37,191 nucleotides of DNA from an uncultured Verrucomicrobia subdivision 3 bacterium (lineage in GTDB: Bacteria; Verrucomicrobiota; Verrucomicrobiia; Limisphaerales; UBA11358): assembly GCA_903875465.1 (NCBI GenBank), contig CAIQWB010000145.1:1-37191 (forward strand), in the 5' to 3' direction. The translations under genes were made by a program, and so were the position numbers. This document shows positions 24,921 to 37,191 of this stretch, one piece after another. The stretch's first letter is position 1; every line of letters begins with the position of its first letter. Below the pieces are notes generated by a model. That model saw only the letters and a list, made by a program, of their open reading frames with translations, was not told the origin of the DNA and did not search any database.

Positions 24921-25320
24921 ATTTGGCCGGGGCCGCGCCCGCTTTGGCAGCCTTCGGACGTTTCACCCCGTATTTGGAGCGGCTCACCCGGCGCTTTTCA
25001 ACGCCGGCGGCGTCGAGCGTGCCGCGAACAATGTGATAGCGCACACCGGGCAAATCTTTCACACGACCACCACGCACGAGCACGATGGAATGTTCTTGCA
25101 GGTTGTGCCCCTCGTCAGGAATGTACGCGATGATTTCGTAACCGTTCGTCAGGCGAACTTTGGCTACTTTCCGCATCGCGGAGTTGGGCTTCTTCGGCGT
25201 GCGGGTCATCACTTGGATGCACACCCCACGGCGAAAGGGAGAGTTTTCCAAGGCAGGTGACTTGGATTTGTACTTTACTTTGGTTCGGCCCTTGCGGACC
25301 AGTTGATTAATTGTCGGCAT
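24919..25320 (-). CDS. rpsL: 30S ribosomal protein S12
   Basis: A 133-residue S12. [11 protein letters not shown] is the conserved start, [28 protein letters not shown] contains the Lys linked to streptomycin sensitivity, and [35 protein letters not shown] the decoding-site loop. The C-terminal tail is Ala/Lys-rich and slightly long. AAGAG precedes the ATG by five bases. It follows rpoC after 72 bases containing a TTAACA/TGTTAA dyad (25347-25364). Confidence 0.97.
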   Translation of the reverse strand: MPTINQLVRKGRTKVKYKSKSPALENSPFRRGVCIQVMTRTPKKPNSAMRKVAKVRLTNGYEIIAYIPDEGHNLQEHSIVLVRGGRVKDLPGVRYHIVRGTLDAAGVEKRRVSRSKYGVKRPKAAKAGAAPAK

Positions 25321-25392
25321 TTGCTCTTAAAAATGGAATGCTGATGTTAACAAATATGTGTTAAGGCGCAACAAGTATTTGATTTTTTTTGT

Positions 25393-28300
25393 TTATCCCA
25401 ACAACGGATTCTCCGCCGGGGCCGGTTCCGGAGCCTCTTCAGGTTCCGGTTCTTCAATGATTTCCACCAACGGCTTGATCGTCGTCTTGCGATGACGGTC
25501 GAAACCCGTACCCGCAGGAATAATGTGACCCATGATCACGTTTTCCTTGAATCCGCGCAGGTAATCGATCTTGGAGCGCGTGGCCGCTTCGGTGAGCACC
25601 CGGGTGGTGTCCTGGAAGGAGGCGGCGCTCAGGAAGCTGTCCGTCTCCAAGGATGCCTTGGTGATGCCGAGGAGCACGGGCGAAGCCTCGGCCGGCTTGC
25701 CACCCATCTTCTCAACGCGATCATTTTCTTCCTCGAACTCCAGTCGGTCGATTTGTTCGCCCCACAGGAACTGGGTGTCCCCCGCTTCCGTGATGCGGAT
25801 TTTGCGCAACATCTGGCGAACAATGATTTCAATGTGCTTGTCATTGATCGTCACGCCCTGCAAACGATAGACTTCCTGGACTTCGCCCACCAAGTGCTCC
25901 TGCAATTCCTGAGCACCGCAGACTTCCAGAATCTCGTGCGGATCCATCGGGCCTTCCGTGAGCTGCTGGCCTTTCTTGACCATGTCGCCCTTGAAGACAA
26001 TGACGTGTTTACCGATGGGAATGAGGTGTTCCTCTTCCAGCCCGGAAACAGGGTCCTTGATGACAACGCAACGCTTGCCGCGGACGCTGGCGCCAAAGTC
26101 CACCAAACCATCAATCTTGGAGATTTCCGACGCGTCTTTCGGACGGCGCGCCTCGAACAATTCGGCTACCCGGGGCAGACCGCCGGTAATGTCCTTGGTC
26201 TTGGACATGCGCCGGGGCGTTTTGGCCATCAGCGTGCCGGCCACGATCTTGTCCTCTTCATTGACGACAATGTGGGCGCCCGAAGGAATGGGGTAGTTGG
26301 CCACAACTTCGCCCCGGTCATCGCTGATGATGATCTGAGGATGCAAATCTTCCTTGTGGTCAATGATCACCATGGCCTCCTGGCCGGTGGTTTCATCCAT
26401 TTCCTGCTTCATCGTGACACCTTCAATGATGTCATGGAATTTAATTTTGCCCGCCTTCTCGGAGAGAATCGGAATGTTGTACGGATCCCATTGCACGAAG
26501 GTGTCACCCTTCTTGACCTTGGAGCCATCCTTGAAGGAGATGACCGCCCCAATGACAATGGTGTGGGTTTCCAATTCGCGGCCGTCGTCGCCGACGATCG
26601 TGATGGTGCCGTTTTTGTTCAGCACGATGTTATTGCCGTCCTCCAATTGCACCACGCGCAATTCGTTATAAACGATTTTGCCGTCATGCTTGGATTTGAC
26701 CTGGGGCATTTTGAAGACCTGCGCGGCGGTACCACCGATGTGGAACGTACGCATCGTCAACTGGGTGCCAGGCTCGCCGATGGATTGAGCGGCAATAATG
26801 CCGACCGCCTCACCGAGTTTGACCAGGCCACCCGTGGCCAGGTTGCGGCCATAGCAATGGATGCAAATTCCCTGCTTGCTTTCGCAAGTCAGCACGGAGC
26901 GAATCCGCACGCGGTCAATGCCAGCGCTGTCAATGCGCTTGCCTTTTTCCTCGTCGATCTCCTCGTTGGCACGAATCAGGAATTCCTTCGGATTCGTCGG
27001 ATTCACGATATCGTCGCACGCGAAGCGACCCACCAAACGGTCGGCCAGCTTCACCACTTCGTCTTCGCCTTCGAACACAGCGGAAACCCAGATGCCGTTC
27101 GTGGTGCCACAATCCGGCTGCTGAATGATGACGTCTTGCGACACATCAACCAGCTTGCGGGTCATGTAACCGGAATCGGCGGTCTTGAGGGCCGTGTCGG
27201 CCAGACCTTTGCGGGCACCGTGAGTGGAGATGAAGTATTCCAGGACGGAGAGACCTTCGCGGAAGTTCGCCAAAATCGGTTTTTCGATAATGTCCCCGCT
27301 GGGTTTGGCCATCAAACCGCGCAGACCGGCCAACTGGCGAACCTGCTGTTTGTTACCGCGCGCCCCAGAGTCCACCATCAAGTAAACGGGGTTGTACTCC
27401 CGCTTGCCTTGGTTTTGCTCCAGCGTACGGAACATGACGCTCGCGATTTGGTCCGTGCAATGCGTCCAGATGTCGACGATTTTGTTGTAACGTTCGCCCG
27501 GGGTGATGACACCCTTGCGGTATTGCTTCTCGACTTCACGAATCTGGCGGTGTGCCTCTTCGATTTCCTGGTCGCGTTCCTTGGGCACGATCATGTCGTC
27601 AATGCCGATCGACACCCCCGACTTGGTGGCCTCACGGAAACCCAGTTGTTTGAGTTTGTCGAGCATGATGACGGTCTTTTCATGACCGGCGAACTTGTAG
27701 CATTTCCAAATCAAATCGCCGAGCTGGCTCTTGCCGGCCGCGCGATTGTAGAAACCAAGTTCCGTGGGCCAGATTTCGCTGAACAAAACGCGGCCAACCG
27801 TGGTTTCAATGATTTTTTTATTCGCATCGCCGTAAACGGTCTTACGGCCGAAATCAGGATTGGAATAGCGAATGCGGTCGTGCGTTTTCACCGCACCGTC
27901 GTCATAAGCAAAAATGACTTCCTCCTGGGTGCCAAACAAAGGCAATTCCCGGGGATCGGCCGGCATCGCTTTGCGCGGCTCGGCCGTGACGTAATAGCAA
28001 CCCAGCGTAATATCCTGCGTGGGCGTGATGATCGGCTTGCCCGAGGAAGGGCTGAAGATGTTGTTCGTGGCCATCATGAGCAGACGGGCTTCCATCTGCG
28101 CTTCAATGGACAACGGAACGTGCACGGCCATTTGATCACCGTCGAAGTCCGCGTTGTAAGCGGTACAAACCAACGGATGGATGCGAATAGCTTCACCTTC
28201 AATCAATTGCGGTTCAAAGGCCTGAACCGACAAGCGATGCAGCGTCGGGGCGCGGTTGAGCAGCACCGGATGACCCTTGGTCACTTCTTCCAGCACGTCC

Positions 28301-29538
28301 CAAACTTCCCTGGTCTGGCGTTCGATCATCTTCTTCGCGCTGCGCACGGTGTGCACATAACCGAGTTCTTTCAAACGACGAATAATGAACGGTTCGAACA
28401 AAACCAAGGCCATCTTTTTGGGCAGACCGCATTGGTTCAGTTTCAATTCCGGACCGATGACGATCACGGAACGGCCCGAATAATCCACACGTTTGCCCAG
28501 CAAGTTTTGACGGAAACGCCCGCCTTTGCCCTTGAGCATGTCGCTCAACGACTTCAGGGAACGATTGCCGGCACCCGTAACCGGGCGGCCATGGCGACCG
28601 TTGTCAAAAAGTGCGTCCACGGCTTCCTGAAGCATGCGCTTCTCATTACGGATAATGACTTCCGGCGTCTTGAGTTGCAGCAACGTCTTGAGACGGTTGT
28701 TGCGGTTAATCACCCGGCGGTACAGATCGTTCAGATCCGAGGTGGCAAAGCGGCCGCCTTCGAGCGGAACCAACGGACGCAAGTCCGGCGGAATCACCGG
28801 CAGCACCGTGAGAATCATCCATTCCGGACGGCTCTTCGAGATGCCCAAGCCTTGCAACAGTTTGATGCGCTTGGCCAGCTTTTTGCGGATTTGTTTGCTC
28901 TTGGTTTCGGTCATCCCGATTTCCAATTGCTCCACGCCCTTGACCAAATCAACGCGGGCCAAAGCTTCGCGCACCGCCTCAGCGCCCATCTTGGCCACGA
29001 AGGATTCAGCTCCGTAAGTTTCCTTGGCTTCGCGGTATTCATGCTCGTTGAGCAGCGCATGCGGCTTCAACGGAGTGTTGCCCGGATCAATGACCAAGTA
29101 ATCCTCGTAATAAATGACGCGTTCCAAATTGCGCGCCGTCACATCCAGCACCAGGCCGATGCGTGAGGGCATGCATTTGAAGAACCAGATATGGCAGGTC
29201 GGCACGGCCAGTTCAATATGGCCCATGCGCTCGCGACGCACGCGGGACAATGTCACTTCCACACCGCAGCGATCGCAGACGATCCCGCGATGCTTGATGC
29301 GCTTGTACTTACCGCAAGAGCATTCCCAGTCCTTCACGGGACCGAAAATACGCTCACAGAACAAACCGCCCTTTTCGGGCTTGAAAGTCCGGTAGTTGAT
29401 GGTTTCCGGATTCTTAACCTCGCCCTTGCTCCACGACCGGATGGCGTCCGGCGACGCCAGCGTGATCCCGATATAATCAACCTGGTTGACCTTTTCGAGA
29501 CCCAGCAGTTCGCGTGCGTTTTCTTTGGTGCCTGTCAT
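25393..29538 (-). CDS. rpoC: RNA polymerase beta' subunit
   Basis: A 1381-residue beta' subunit. The zinc-binding [20 protein letters not shown] lies near residues 70-90. NADFDGD (462-468) holds the three catalytic Asp that bind magnesium. A second zinc site is made from [14 protein letters not shown] and an upstream Cys. The trigger loop lies around [28 protein letters not shown]. The last 25 residues are Glu/Pro-rich. I chose the ATG at 29538 ([13 protein letters not shown]), preferring it to a TTG two codons upstream. It starts 36 bases after rpoB. No lineage-specific large insertion stands out. Confidence 0.98.
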   Translation of the reverse strand: MTGTKENARELLGLEKVNQVDYIGITLASPDAIRSWSKGEVKNPETINYRTFKPEKGGLFCERIFGPVKDWECSCGKYKRIKHRGIVCDRCGVEVTLSRVRRERMGHIELAVPTCHIWFFKCMPSRIGLVLDVTARNLERVIYYEDYLVIDPGNTPLKPHALLNEHEYREAKETYGAESFVAKMGAEAVREALARVDLVKGVEQLEIGMTETKSKQIRKKLAKRIKLLQGLGISKSRPEWMILTVLPVIPPDLRPLVPLEGGRFATSDLNDLYRRVINRNNRLKTLLQLKTPEVIIRNEKRMLQEAVDALFDNGRHGRPVTGAGNRSLKSLSDMLKGKGGRFRQNLLGKRVDYSGRSVIVIGPELKLNQCGLPKKMALVLFEPFIIRRLKELGYVHTVRSAKKMIERQTREVWDVLEEVTKGHPVLLNRAPTLHRLSVQAFEPQLIEGEAIRIHPLVCTAYNADFDGDQMAVHVPLSIEAQMEARLLMMATNNIFSPSSGKPIITPTQDITLGCYYVTAEPRKAMPADPRELPLFGTQEEVIFAYDDGAVKTHDRIRYSNPDFGRKTVYGDANKKIIETTVGRVLFSEIWPTELGFYNRAAGKSQLGDLIWKCYKFAGHEKTVIMLDKLKQLGFREATKSGVSIGIDDMIVPKERDQEIEEAHRQIREVEKQYRKGVITPGERYNKIVDIWTHCTDQIASVMFRTLEQNQGKREYNPVYLMVDSGARGNKQQVRQLAGLRGLMAKPSGDIIEKPILANFREGLSVLEYFISTHGARKGLADTALKTADSGYMTRKLVDVSQDVIIQQPDCGTTNGIWVSAVFEGEDEVVKLADRLVGRFACDDIVNPTNPKEFLIRANEEIDEEKGKRIDSAGIDRVRIRSVLTCESKQGICIHCYGRNLATGGLVKLGEAVGIIAAQSIGEPGTQLTMRTFHIGGTAAQVFKMPQVKSKHDGKIVYNELRVVQLEDGNNIVLNKNGTITIVGDDGRELETHTIVIGAVISFKDGSKVKKGDTFVQWDPYNIPILSEKAGKIKFHDIIEGVTMKQEMDETTGQEAMVIIDHKEDLHPQIIISDDRGEVVANYPIPSGAHIVVNEEDKIVAGTLMAKTPRRMSKTKDITGGLPRVAELFEARRPKDASEISKIDGLVDFGASVRGKRCVVIKDPVSGLEEEHLIPIGKHVIVFKGDMVKKGQQLTEGPMDPHEILEVCGAQELQEHLVGEVQEVYRLQGVTINDKHIEIIVRQMLRKIRITEAGDTQFLWGEQIDRLEFEEENDRVEKMGGKPAEASPVLLGITKASLETDSFLSAASFQDTTRVLTEAATRSKIDYLRGFKENVIMGHIIPAGTGFDRHRKTTIKPLVEIIEEPEPEEAPEPAPAENPLLG

Positions 29539-29574
29539 ACTCAAAATATTCCGCGTTGTTAAATGGTTTGCTAA

Positions 29575-33453
<3,879 letters not shown>

Positions 33454-33616
33454 TTTAAACTTTCTGGTTGGGTGCGTTTTCAGGCGCACCGGCATTTTTC
33501 ACTCAACGACACAAGGCAAGCCAGCCGCAATCCGCGGCTAACCTGCCAAAACCAAACCAAACTATGCTAACTGTTGGTAACTAATAAATTCTGTACTCCG
33601 CCCCATCCCAAGGGGC

Positions 33617-33651
33617 AAAAACGGGGCGGCGATGAGACATCGCCACCCCGT
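33617..33651 (-). terminator. Terminator or attenuator between rplL and rpoB
   Basis: A 14-bp stem: ACGGGGCGGCGATG (33621-33634) pairs with CATCGCCACCCCGT (33638-33651) with one G-T pair, a three-base loop, and on the minus strand TTTT (33620-33617). It lies 10 bases after the rplL stop. E. coli also has a partial terminator here, so it may let polymerase through at a fixed ratio. Confidence 0.88.
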
Positions 33652-33661
33652 ATGACAACGA

Positions 33662-34054
33662 TTACTTGATTTCGACTTTGGCACCAGCGTCTTCGAGCTT
33701 CTTCTTGGCAGCATCGGAGTCCGCTTTGTTGGCACCTTCGAGCAAGGGCTTCGGAGCGCCTTCGACGAGGGCTTTGGCTTCCGCCAGACCCAAACCGGCT
33801 TTGACTTCGCGCACCGCTTTGATCACCGCGATCTTTTTGTCCGCCGGCAGCGAGACGAGGATCACGTCAAAGGTGTCTTTGGCAGCCGCCGGAGCAGCCG
33901 CAGCAGCACCAGCAGCAGCGCCACCAGCAGCAGCAACCGCCACCGGGGCAGCAGCGGAAACGCCCCACTTGGTTTCCAGTTGCTTGACCAGGTCAGCAGC
34001 TTCCAAAACGGTAAGCTTGCTCAATTCTTCCACTAAGTTTGCAATATCAGCCAT
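33662..34054 (-). CDS. rplL: 50S ribosomal protein L7/L12
   Basis: A 130-residue L7/L12. An N-terminal dimer domain ([23 protein letters not shown]), a very Ala/Gly-rich hinge ([18 protein letters not shown]), and the C-terminal domain ([37 protein letters not shown]) that recruits translational GTPases. It forms the stalk of the 50S subunit with L10. AAGAAAG lies upstream of the ATG. It follows rplJ after 135 bases that include TTAAAACC/GGTTTTAA facing each other (34162-34178). Confidence 0.97.
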   Translation of the reverse strand: MADIANLVEELSKLTVLEAADLVKQLETKWGVSAAAPVAVAAAGGAAAGAAAAAPAAAKDTFDVILVSLPADKKIAVIKAVREVKAGLGLAEAKALVEGAPKPLLEGANKADSDAAKKKLEDAGAKVEIK

Positions 34055-34189
34055 GTTTCTTTCTTGTTGTCGTCTCGTCGTCCACCGCGGCCACGGCGAA
34101 TTTCAGTTTACGGCCTGCAAACCGACGATTTACGTTTGTTCTAGTTGTTTGGTTTTTCCAGTTAAAACCGGGTTTTAATCCGGAAATGG

Positions 34190-34720
34190 TTATTCGGCTT
34201 TTTCGCCTTGCTCGCCTTGTTCGGACTTGGCCTTGATGACTTGCGCCAGCATGGAAGCCGGCGTGTTCAGCAACACCACCAGCTTGGTCGCCGGGGCATT
34301 GAACAGACCCAGCAATTTGCCGCGCAGCACATCCAGGCTCGGCAGTTCAGCCAGGGCCAGGATACCGTCTTCTTCGAGACGCGCGTTGTTCAAGTAACCG
34401 AACTTAATTTTCAGTTTGTCGAATTCAGCCGCAAAATTCTTCAGAACCTTGGCGGCCGCCGAGACATCCTTGGCACCAGTGACCACAGCGGTCTGGCCGG
34501 AAATCGAACCATTCAATTCAACGGAGCCAGTTTCCTTGGCCGCGATCGCGAAAATGGTGTTTTTGACCACGTGAACTTCGCCACCAGCCTTGGCGAGGCG
34601 CAAACGCAGCTCGGTCAGGTGAGCTACTTTAAGACCTTGATAGCCGACCACGATAAAGAAAGGCGAGGCGTTCAAACGCGTCGCGTATTCTTGGGTTAAC
34701 AGTTGTTTTTCAGCACGCAT
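34190..34720 (-). CDS. rplJ: 50S ribosomal protein L10
   Basis: A 176-residue L10, base of the L7/L12 stalk. FFIVVGYQGLKVAHLTELRLRLAKAGGEVHVVKNTIFAIAA is the rRNA-binding domain, and the C-terminal helix (TPASMLAQVIKAKSEQGEQ) carries the L7/L12-binding part. The spacer from rplA is only 62 bases, shorter than the long L10 leader of E. coli, so the classical L10-L12 binding leader may be absent or reduced. Confidence 0.95.
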   Translation of the reverse strand: MRAEKQLLTQEYATRLNASPFFIVVGYQGLKVAHLTELRLRLAKAGGEVHVVKNTIFAIAAKETGSVELNGSISGQTAVVTGAKDVSAAAKVLKNFAAEFDKLKIKFGYLNNARLEEDGILALAELPSLDVLRGKLLGLFNAPATKLVVLLNTPASMLAQVIKAKSEQGEQGEKAE

Positions 34721-34782
34721 GGCTTTTTAGTAAATTGGATTAAATTTGTTAAAACTCGAGGGTTTGAATCAATTTATGATGA

Positions 34783-35478
34783 TTAGTTGCTCGAGAACTC
34801 GCGGATATCCACGCGCACTGGGGGGCTCATGGTGGCCGAGATGGTGCAAGAATTGATGTAGGTGCCCTTGATACTGTTCGGGCGGGCCTTGGCGACGGCT
34901 TCGATCACGGCGCGAGCGTTTTCTTCGATGTGCTCAGGCTTGAAGGAGAGCTTGCCCACCACGACGTGAACATTCCCCGCCTTGTCAACCTTGTACTCCA
35001 CACGACCCGCTTTGACTTCGCGAACCGCTTTGGCGGTATCGTCGGTCACGGTGCCAGTCTTCGGGTTCGGCATCAAACCGCGCGGCCCGAGAACCTTGCC
35101 CAATTTACGGACCTCAATCATCGCTTCCGGGGTGGCGATGGCGACATCAAAGTCGGCCCAGCCAGCCTGGCATTTGGCGATCATTTCTTCGAAACCGACG
35201 TATTCGGCACCGGCCGCCTTGGCAGCGTCGGCGGCATTGCCATCACGGGTGAAGACGAGCACACGGACGAGTTTGCCGCTGCCGTGAGGCAAGGGCACCG
35301 TTCCGCGGACCATCTGGTCCGATTGCTTGGGATCCACGCCGAGGCGGAAAGCCAGGTCAATGGTTTCGTTAAATTTGGCCTTGGGGAACTTGGAGAGAAC
35401 CACCACCGCGTCTTTCAAAGTATAATTTTTGGTGGCGTCGACGAGTTCGAGCGCTTTTTTGAAACGTTTACTGGGCAT
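34783..35478 (-). CDS. rplA: 50S ribosomal protein L1
   Basis: A 231-residue L1. [67 protein letters not shown] is the N-terminal part of domain I. The middle [43 protein letters not shown] is the second conserved stretch. L1 forms the mobile stalk near the E site and often represses its own operon. It follows rplK after 58 bases. Confidence 0.97.
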   Translation of the reverse strand: MPSKRFKKALELVDATKNYTLKDAVVVLSKFPKAKFNETIDLAFRLGVDPKQSDQMVRGTVPLPHGSGKLVRVLVFTRDGNAADAAKAAGAEYVGFEEMIAKCQAGWADFDVAIATPEAMIEVRKLGKVLGPRGLMPNPKTGTVTDDTAKAVREVKAGRVEYKVDKAGNVHVVVGKLSFKPEHIEENARAVIEAVAKARPNSIKGTYINSCTISATMSPPVRVDIREFSSN

Positions 35479-35536
35479 TTATATAGGTGCGGTGCATGCG
35501 AACCACAAGGTTCTCCCGCGATTGGATGTTTTTTAA

Positions 35537-35962
35537 TTAACCGACAACTTCAATTCCCATGCTGCGAGCCGTGCCCGAGATGACCCGGAACAGGGCTTCA
35601 TCATTGGTGGCGCTCATGTCCTTGGATTTCATCTTGATGATTTCCATGACCTGCTTGCGGGTCACCTTCCCGACTTTTTCCTTGTTCGGGGTCTTGGAAC
35701 CCGCCGTGATGCCGGCCGCTTTCTTGAGCAGCACGGACGCCGGGGGCGACTTGGTGATAAAAGTGAAAGACTTGTCCTGGTACACCGTGATGACCACGGG
35801 AATGACGAGTCCAGCGTCATTTTTGGTGACGGCGTTGAACTCTTTGCAAAACGCCATGATGTTGACGCCGTGCTGACCGAGCGCCGGACCCACGGGGGGC
35901 GCGGGATTTGCCTGACCAGCGGCAATCTGCAATTTAATCTGTCCTGTAACTTTCTTTGCCAT
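35537..35962 (-). CDS. rplK: 50S ribosomal protein L11
   Basis: A 141-residue L11. [38 protein letters not shown] is the methylated N-terminal domain, with the Pro residues tied to thiostrepton action, and the C-terminal [40 protein letters not shown] binds the GTPase-associated rRNA. It starts nine bases after nusG. No Shine-Dalgarno is visible. Confidence 0.97.
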   Translation of the reverse strand: MAKKVTGQIKLQIAAGQANPAPPVGPALGQHGVNIMAFCKEFNAVTKNDAGLVIPVVITVYQDKSFTFITKSPPASVLLKKAAGITAGSKTPNKEKVGKVTRKQVMEIIKMKSKDMSATNDEALFRVISGTARSMGIEVVG

Positions 35963-35971
35963 AAAACAATA

Positions 35972-36520
35972 TTAAGCTTTTTCCACCTGCCAGTATTCGA
36001 GTTCCACCGGCGTATTGCGACCGAAGATGTTGACGGTCACTTTCAACTTGCCACGTTCAGGGTCGATTTCCTCAATCACCCCGCTGAAATTCAAGAACGG
36101 TCCGTTATTAATCTTGATGGTCTCACCCACGTCAAAGTTAACTTTCGGCTTCTCCGTTTCCTCAGACGCGTAGATCTGGGCTTTAATGGCCTCGACTTCT
36201 GCCGCCGGAGTGGGCAGCGGCGGTTCCCCACCCACGAAACCGATCACACCTTGGGTTTCTTTGATGAAATACCATGGCGCCTCAATGATGCGGCCATTTT
36301 CATCGAGCAAAACCATGTCCACAAAAACATAACCAGGCCAGAGCTTTCGGTTGGAAACCGTTTTCTTTTGATTGCGAACTTCGACGATTTTTTCCATCGG
36401 AACGAGCACTTCTTTAATGTACTCCTCCATCTCGTCGGACTTCAGCCGCTTCTCAATACTGTCCTTGACCTTGTTTTCCTGGCCAGACAGTGTCTGCACG
36501 ATGAACCATTGGTTCTGCAT
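35972..36520 (-). CDS. nusG: Transcription factor NusG
   Basis: A 182-residue NusG. NQWFIVQTLSGQENKVKDSIEKRL starts the NGN domain that binds the polymerase clamp, and KLWPGYVFVDMVL is its core. The KOW domain follows (about residues 127-180: VGETIKINNGPFLNFSGVIEEIDPERGKLKVTVNIFGR). It links RNA polymerase to the ribosome or Rho. It starts two bases after secE, so the pair is tightly coupled. Confidence 0.97.
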   Translation of the reverse strand: MQNQWFIVQTLSGQENKVKDSIEKRLKSDEMEEYIKEVLVPMEKIVEVRNQKKTVSNRKLWPGYVFVDMVLLDENGRIIEAPWYFIKETQGVIGFVGGEPPLPTPAAEVEAIKAQIYASEETEKPKVNFDVGETIKINNGPFLNFSGVIEEIDPERGKLKVTVNIFGRNTPVELEYWQVEKA

Positions 36521-36522
36521 GA

Positions 36523-36774
36523 TTACAATTTAATGAACACCTGCAACAAAACGAAATCAACCACCACGGTGAAGGCACCGAGAATGACGATAGACATGAA
36601 AATCAGCAGGGTGGAACCCTTCAACTCGTCCCAAGTGGGCCAGGAGCATTTTTCGAGCTCGGTGCGCGTTTCGCGCACATAACCGGCGAACTGGGCAATT
36701 TTGCCCTGTGACCACAGTACCCCGAAGACCACGCCCACGAGGACCACCCAGATTAAAATACTCAAAGTACTCAC
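36523..36774 (-). CDS. secE: Preprotein translocase subunit SecE
   Basis: An 83-residue SecE with a GTG start. Two hydrophobic segments are seen: SILIWVVLVGVVFGVLW (about 5-21) and LLIFMSIVILGAFTVVVDFVLLQV (about 56-80). The conserved amphipathic stretch YVRETRTELEKCSWPTWDELKGST lies between them and contacts SecY. E. coli SecE has three helices and many bacteria only one; two is intermediate. It starts 13 bases after the 3' end of tRNA-Ser, without Shine-Dalgarno, just after a TATAAT. A later TTG codon at position 4 is a weaker start option. Confidence 0.93.
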   Translation of the reverse strand: MSTLSILIWVVLVGVVFGVLWSQGKIAQFAGYVRETRTELEKCSWPTWDELKGSTLLIFMSIVILGAFTVVVDFVLLQVFIKL

Positions 36775-36778
36775 AACA

Positions 36779-36784
36779 ATTATA
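36779..36784 (-). promoter_or_regulatory. Perfect TATAAT -10 element in front of secE
   Basis: On the minus strand TATAAT at 36784-36779, four bases before the GTG start of secE. No good -35 is found at the usual spacing, since that would fall inside tRNA-Ser. If active, it would give a leaderless secE mRNA. Confidence 0.35.
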
Positions 36785-36787
36785 TAC

Positions 36788-36877
36788 TGGCGGAGAGGGA
36801 GGGATTCGAACCCCCGGTGGGAGTTACCCCACAGCGGTTTTCAAGACCGCCGCAATAGACCACTCTGCCACCTCTCC
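36788..36877 (-). tRNA. tRNA-Ser (anticodon UGA)
   Basis: A 90-base gene. Acceptor strands GGAGAGG and CCTCTCC pair, followed by discriminator G and encoded CCA. The anticodon loop CTTGAAA gives anticodon TGA. A long variable arm (TGTGGGGTAACTCCCACC) as expected for serine, and GGTTCGAATCC as the T loop. The 3' end is 13 bases from secE. Confidence 0.97.
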
Positions 36878-36882
36878 GCGGC

Positions 36883-36958
36883 TGGCAGGGCGTGAAGGAC
36901 TTGAACCTTCAACCAACGGTTTTGGAGACCGCTACTCTACCAATTGAGCTAACGCCCT
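36883..36958 (-). tRNA. tRNA-Trp (anticodon CCA)
   Basis: A 76-base gene. AGGGCGT pairs with ACGCCCT, discriminator G and encoded CCA follow. The anticodon loop CTCCAAA gives CCA (Trp). The D arm (GCTCAATTGGTAGAG) and T loop (GTTCAAGTC) are normal. Five bases separate it from tRNA-Ser. A tRNA-Trp between tuf and secE is common in bacteria. Confidence 0.97.
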
Positions 36959-36990
36959 ATTGCACCAAAACTATTTCTTTCGACAGAACA

Positions 36991-37023
36991 TCAGGGGACG
37001 GGGTTACCCACCCCGTCCCCTGA
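36991..37023 (-). terminator. 13-bp hairpin after tuf without a T-run
   Basis: TCAGGGGACGGGG (36991-37003) pairs perfectly with CCCCGTCCCCTGA (37011-37023). No T-run follows on the minus strand (next bases are ATGTTCTG). It lies 12 bases past the tuf stop. It may be a partial terminator, an mRNA-end protector or a processing site before the tRNAs. Confidence 0.5.
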
Positions 37024-37035
37024 CACAGATTCGCC

Positions 37036-37191
37036 TTAGGCGACGACTTCCGCCACACGACCGGCACCAATGGTGCGGCCGCCTTCGCGGATCGCGAAGC
37101 GCTGGCCTTTTTCCATGGCCACGGGCTTCTGCATTTCGATCTCCACGGAGACGTTGTCCCCGGGCATCACCATTTCCACACCGGCGGGCAG
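37036..37191 (-). CDS. tuf: Elongation factor Tu, C-terminal end (cut by the window)
   Basis: The last 51 residues of EF-Tu and the stop codon. [45 protein letters not shown] and the ending AEVVA are the standard domain III end. EF-Tu brings aminoacyl-tRNA to the ribosome. The rest of the gene lies beyond 37191. The tRNA-Trp gene follows 77 bases downstream. Confidence 0.95.
   Translation of the reverse strand: MPAGVEMVMPGDNVSVEIEMQKPVAMEKGQRFAIREGGRTIGAGRVAEVVA

Noticed and set aside
25492-29166. 1224-residue open frame on the plus strand
   Set aside because: Exactly antisense to rpoC. Its composition (Phe, His, Asp, Val and Gly rich) is what the opposite strand of a G+C-biased gene gives.
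34721-34782. Long L10-type autoregulatory leader before rplJ
   Set aside because: Only 62 bases are available and no stable kink-turn-like structure is apparent.
36701-36947. Short plus-strand frames reading GEGGIRTPGG
   Set aside because: This is the well-known false translation of tRNA genes (here antisense tRNA-Ser and tRNA-Trp).

Overview
The window reads as a chromosomal segment of a Verrucomicrobiota bacterium, most likely of the Pedosphaera/Limisphaerales type. This is inferred from protein style, not from any rRNA. The supporting signs are a Tat-exported sulfatase beside its formylglycine-generating radical SAM enzyme, a stand-alone prepilin-type protein with the [19 protein letters not shown] signature, HpnH/HpnJ-type radical SAM proteins, a very small Lys/Arg-rich protein of a kind I recall from this phylum, and core genes mostly lacking Shine-Dalgarno sequences. 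TGA is used as a normal stop codon.

Left part, 1-22 kb (accessory and housekeeping genes). 1-2245 is gene-poor: one DUF4238 protein with visibly lower G+C lies between non-coding stretches carrying small repeats. A TPR protein (minus) diverges from a plus-strand cluster: small lipoprotein, HpnH-like radical SAM enzyme, a HicA-HicB pair in which hicA carries an in-frame TGA, and an HpnJ-like B12-binding radical SAM enzyme, closed by a strong terminator. Next come a sulfatase, its maturase and a GGQ release-factor-like protein. Convergent to these is a tightly packed minus-strand set: membrane-anchored protein, pseudopilin, ABC ATPase, ABC-2 permease. crcB and a GAF-domain gene lie just upstream. 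Enolase (plus) has a good promoter and terminator. On the minus strand follow rho with a WYL regulator, cysK, and a 35-residue basic protein with its own terminator. A SecD-like lipoprotein overlaps an M23 peptidase (plus), and an orphan NarL-type response regulator ends this part.

Right part, 22-37.2 kb, is the translation/transcription supercluster, all on the minus strand. In transcription order it is tuf (cut by the window edge), tRNA-Trp, tRNA-Ser(UGA), secE, nusG, rplK, rplA, rplJ, rplL, rpoB, rpoC, rpsL, rpsG, fusA. Intrinsic terminators after rplL, after rpsG and after fusA divide it into probable transcription units.

The most interesting items are the hpnH/hpnJ-like pair without other hopanoid genes and with a HicAB module wedged inside it, the apparent nonsense mutation in hicA, Rho without its N-terminal helical domain, a pseudopilin-ABC exporter operon, and secE starting with GTG directly behind a tRNA and a perfect TATAAT.
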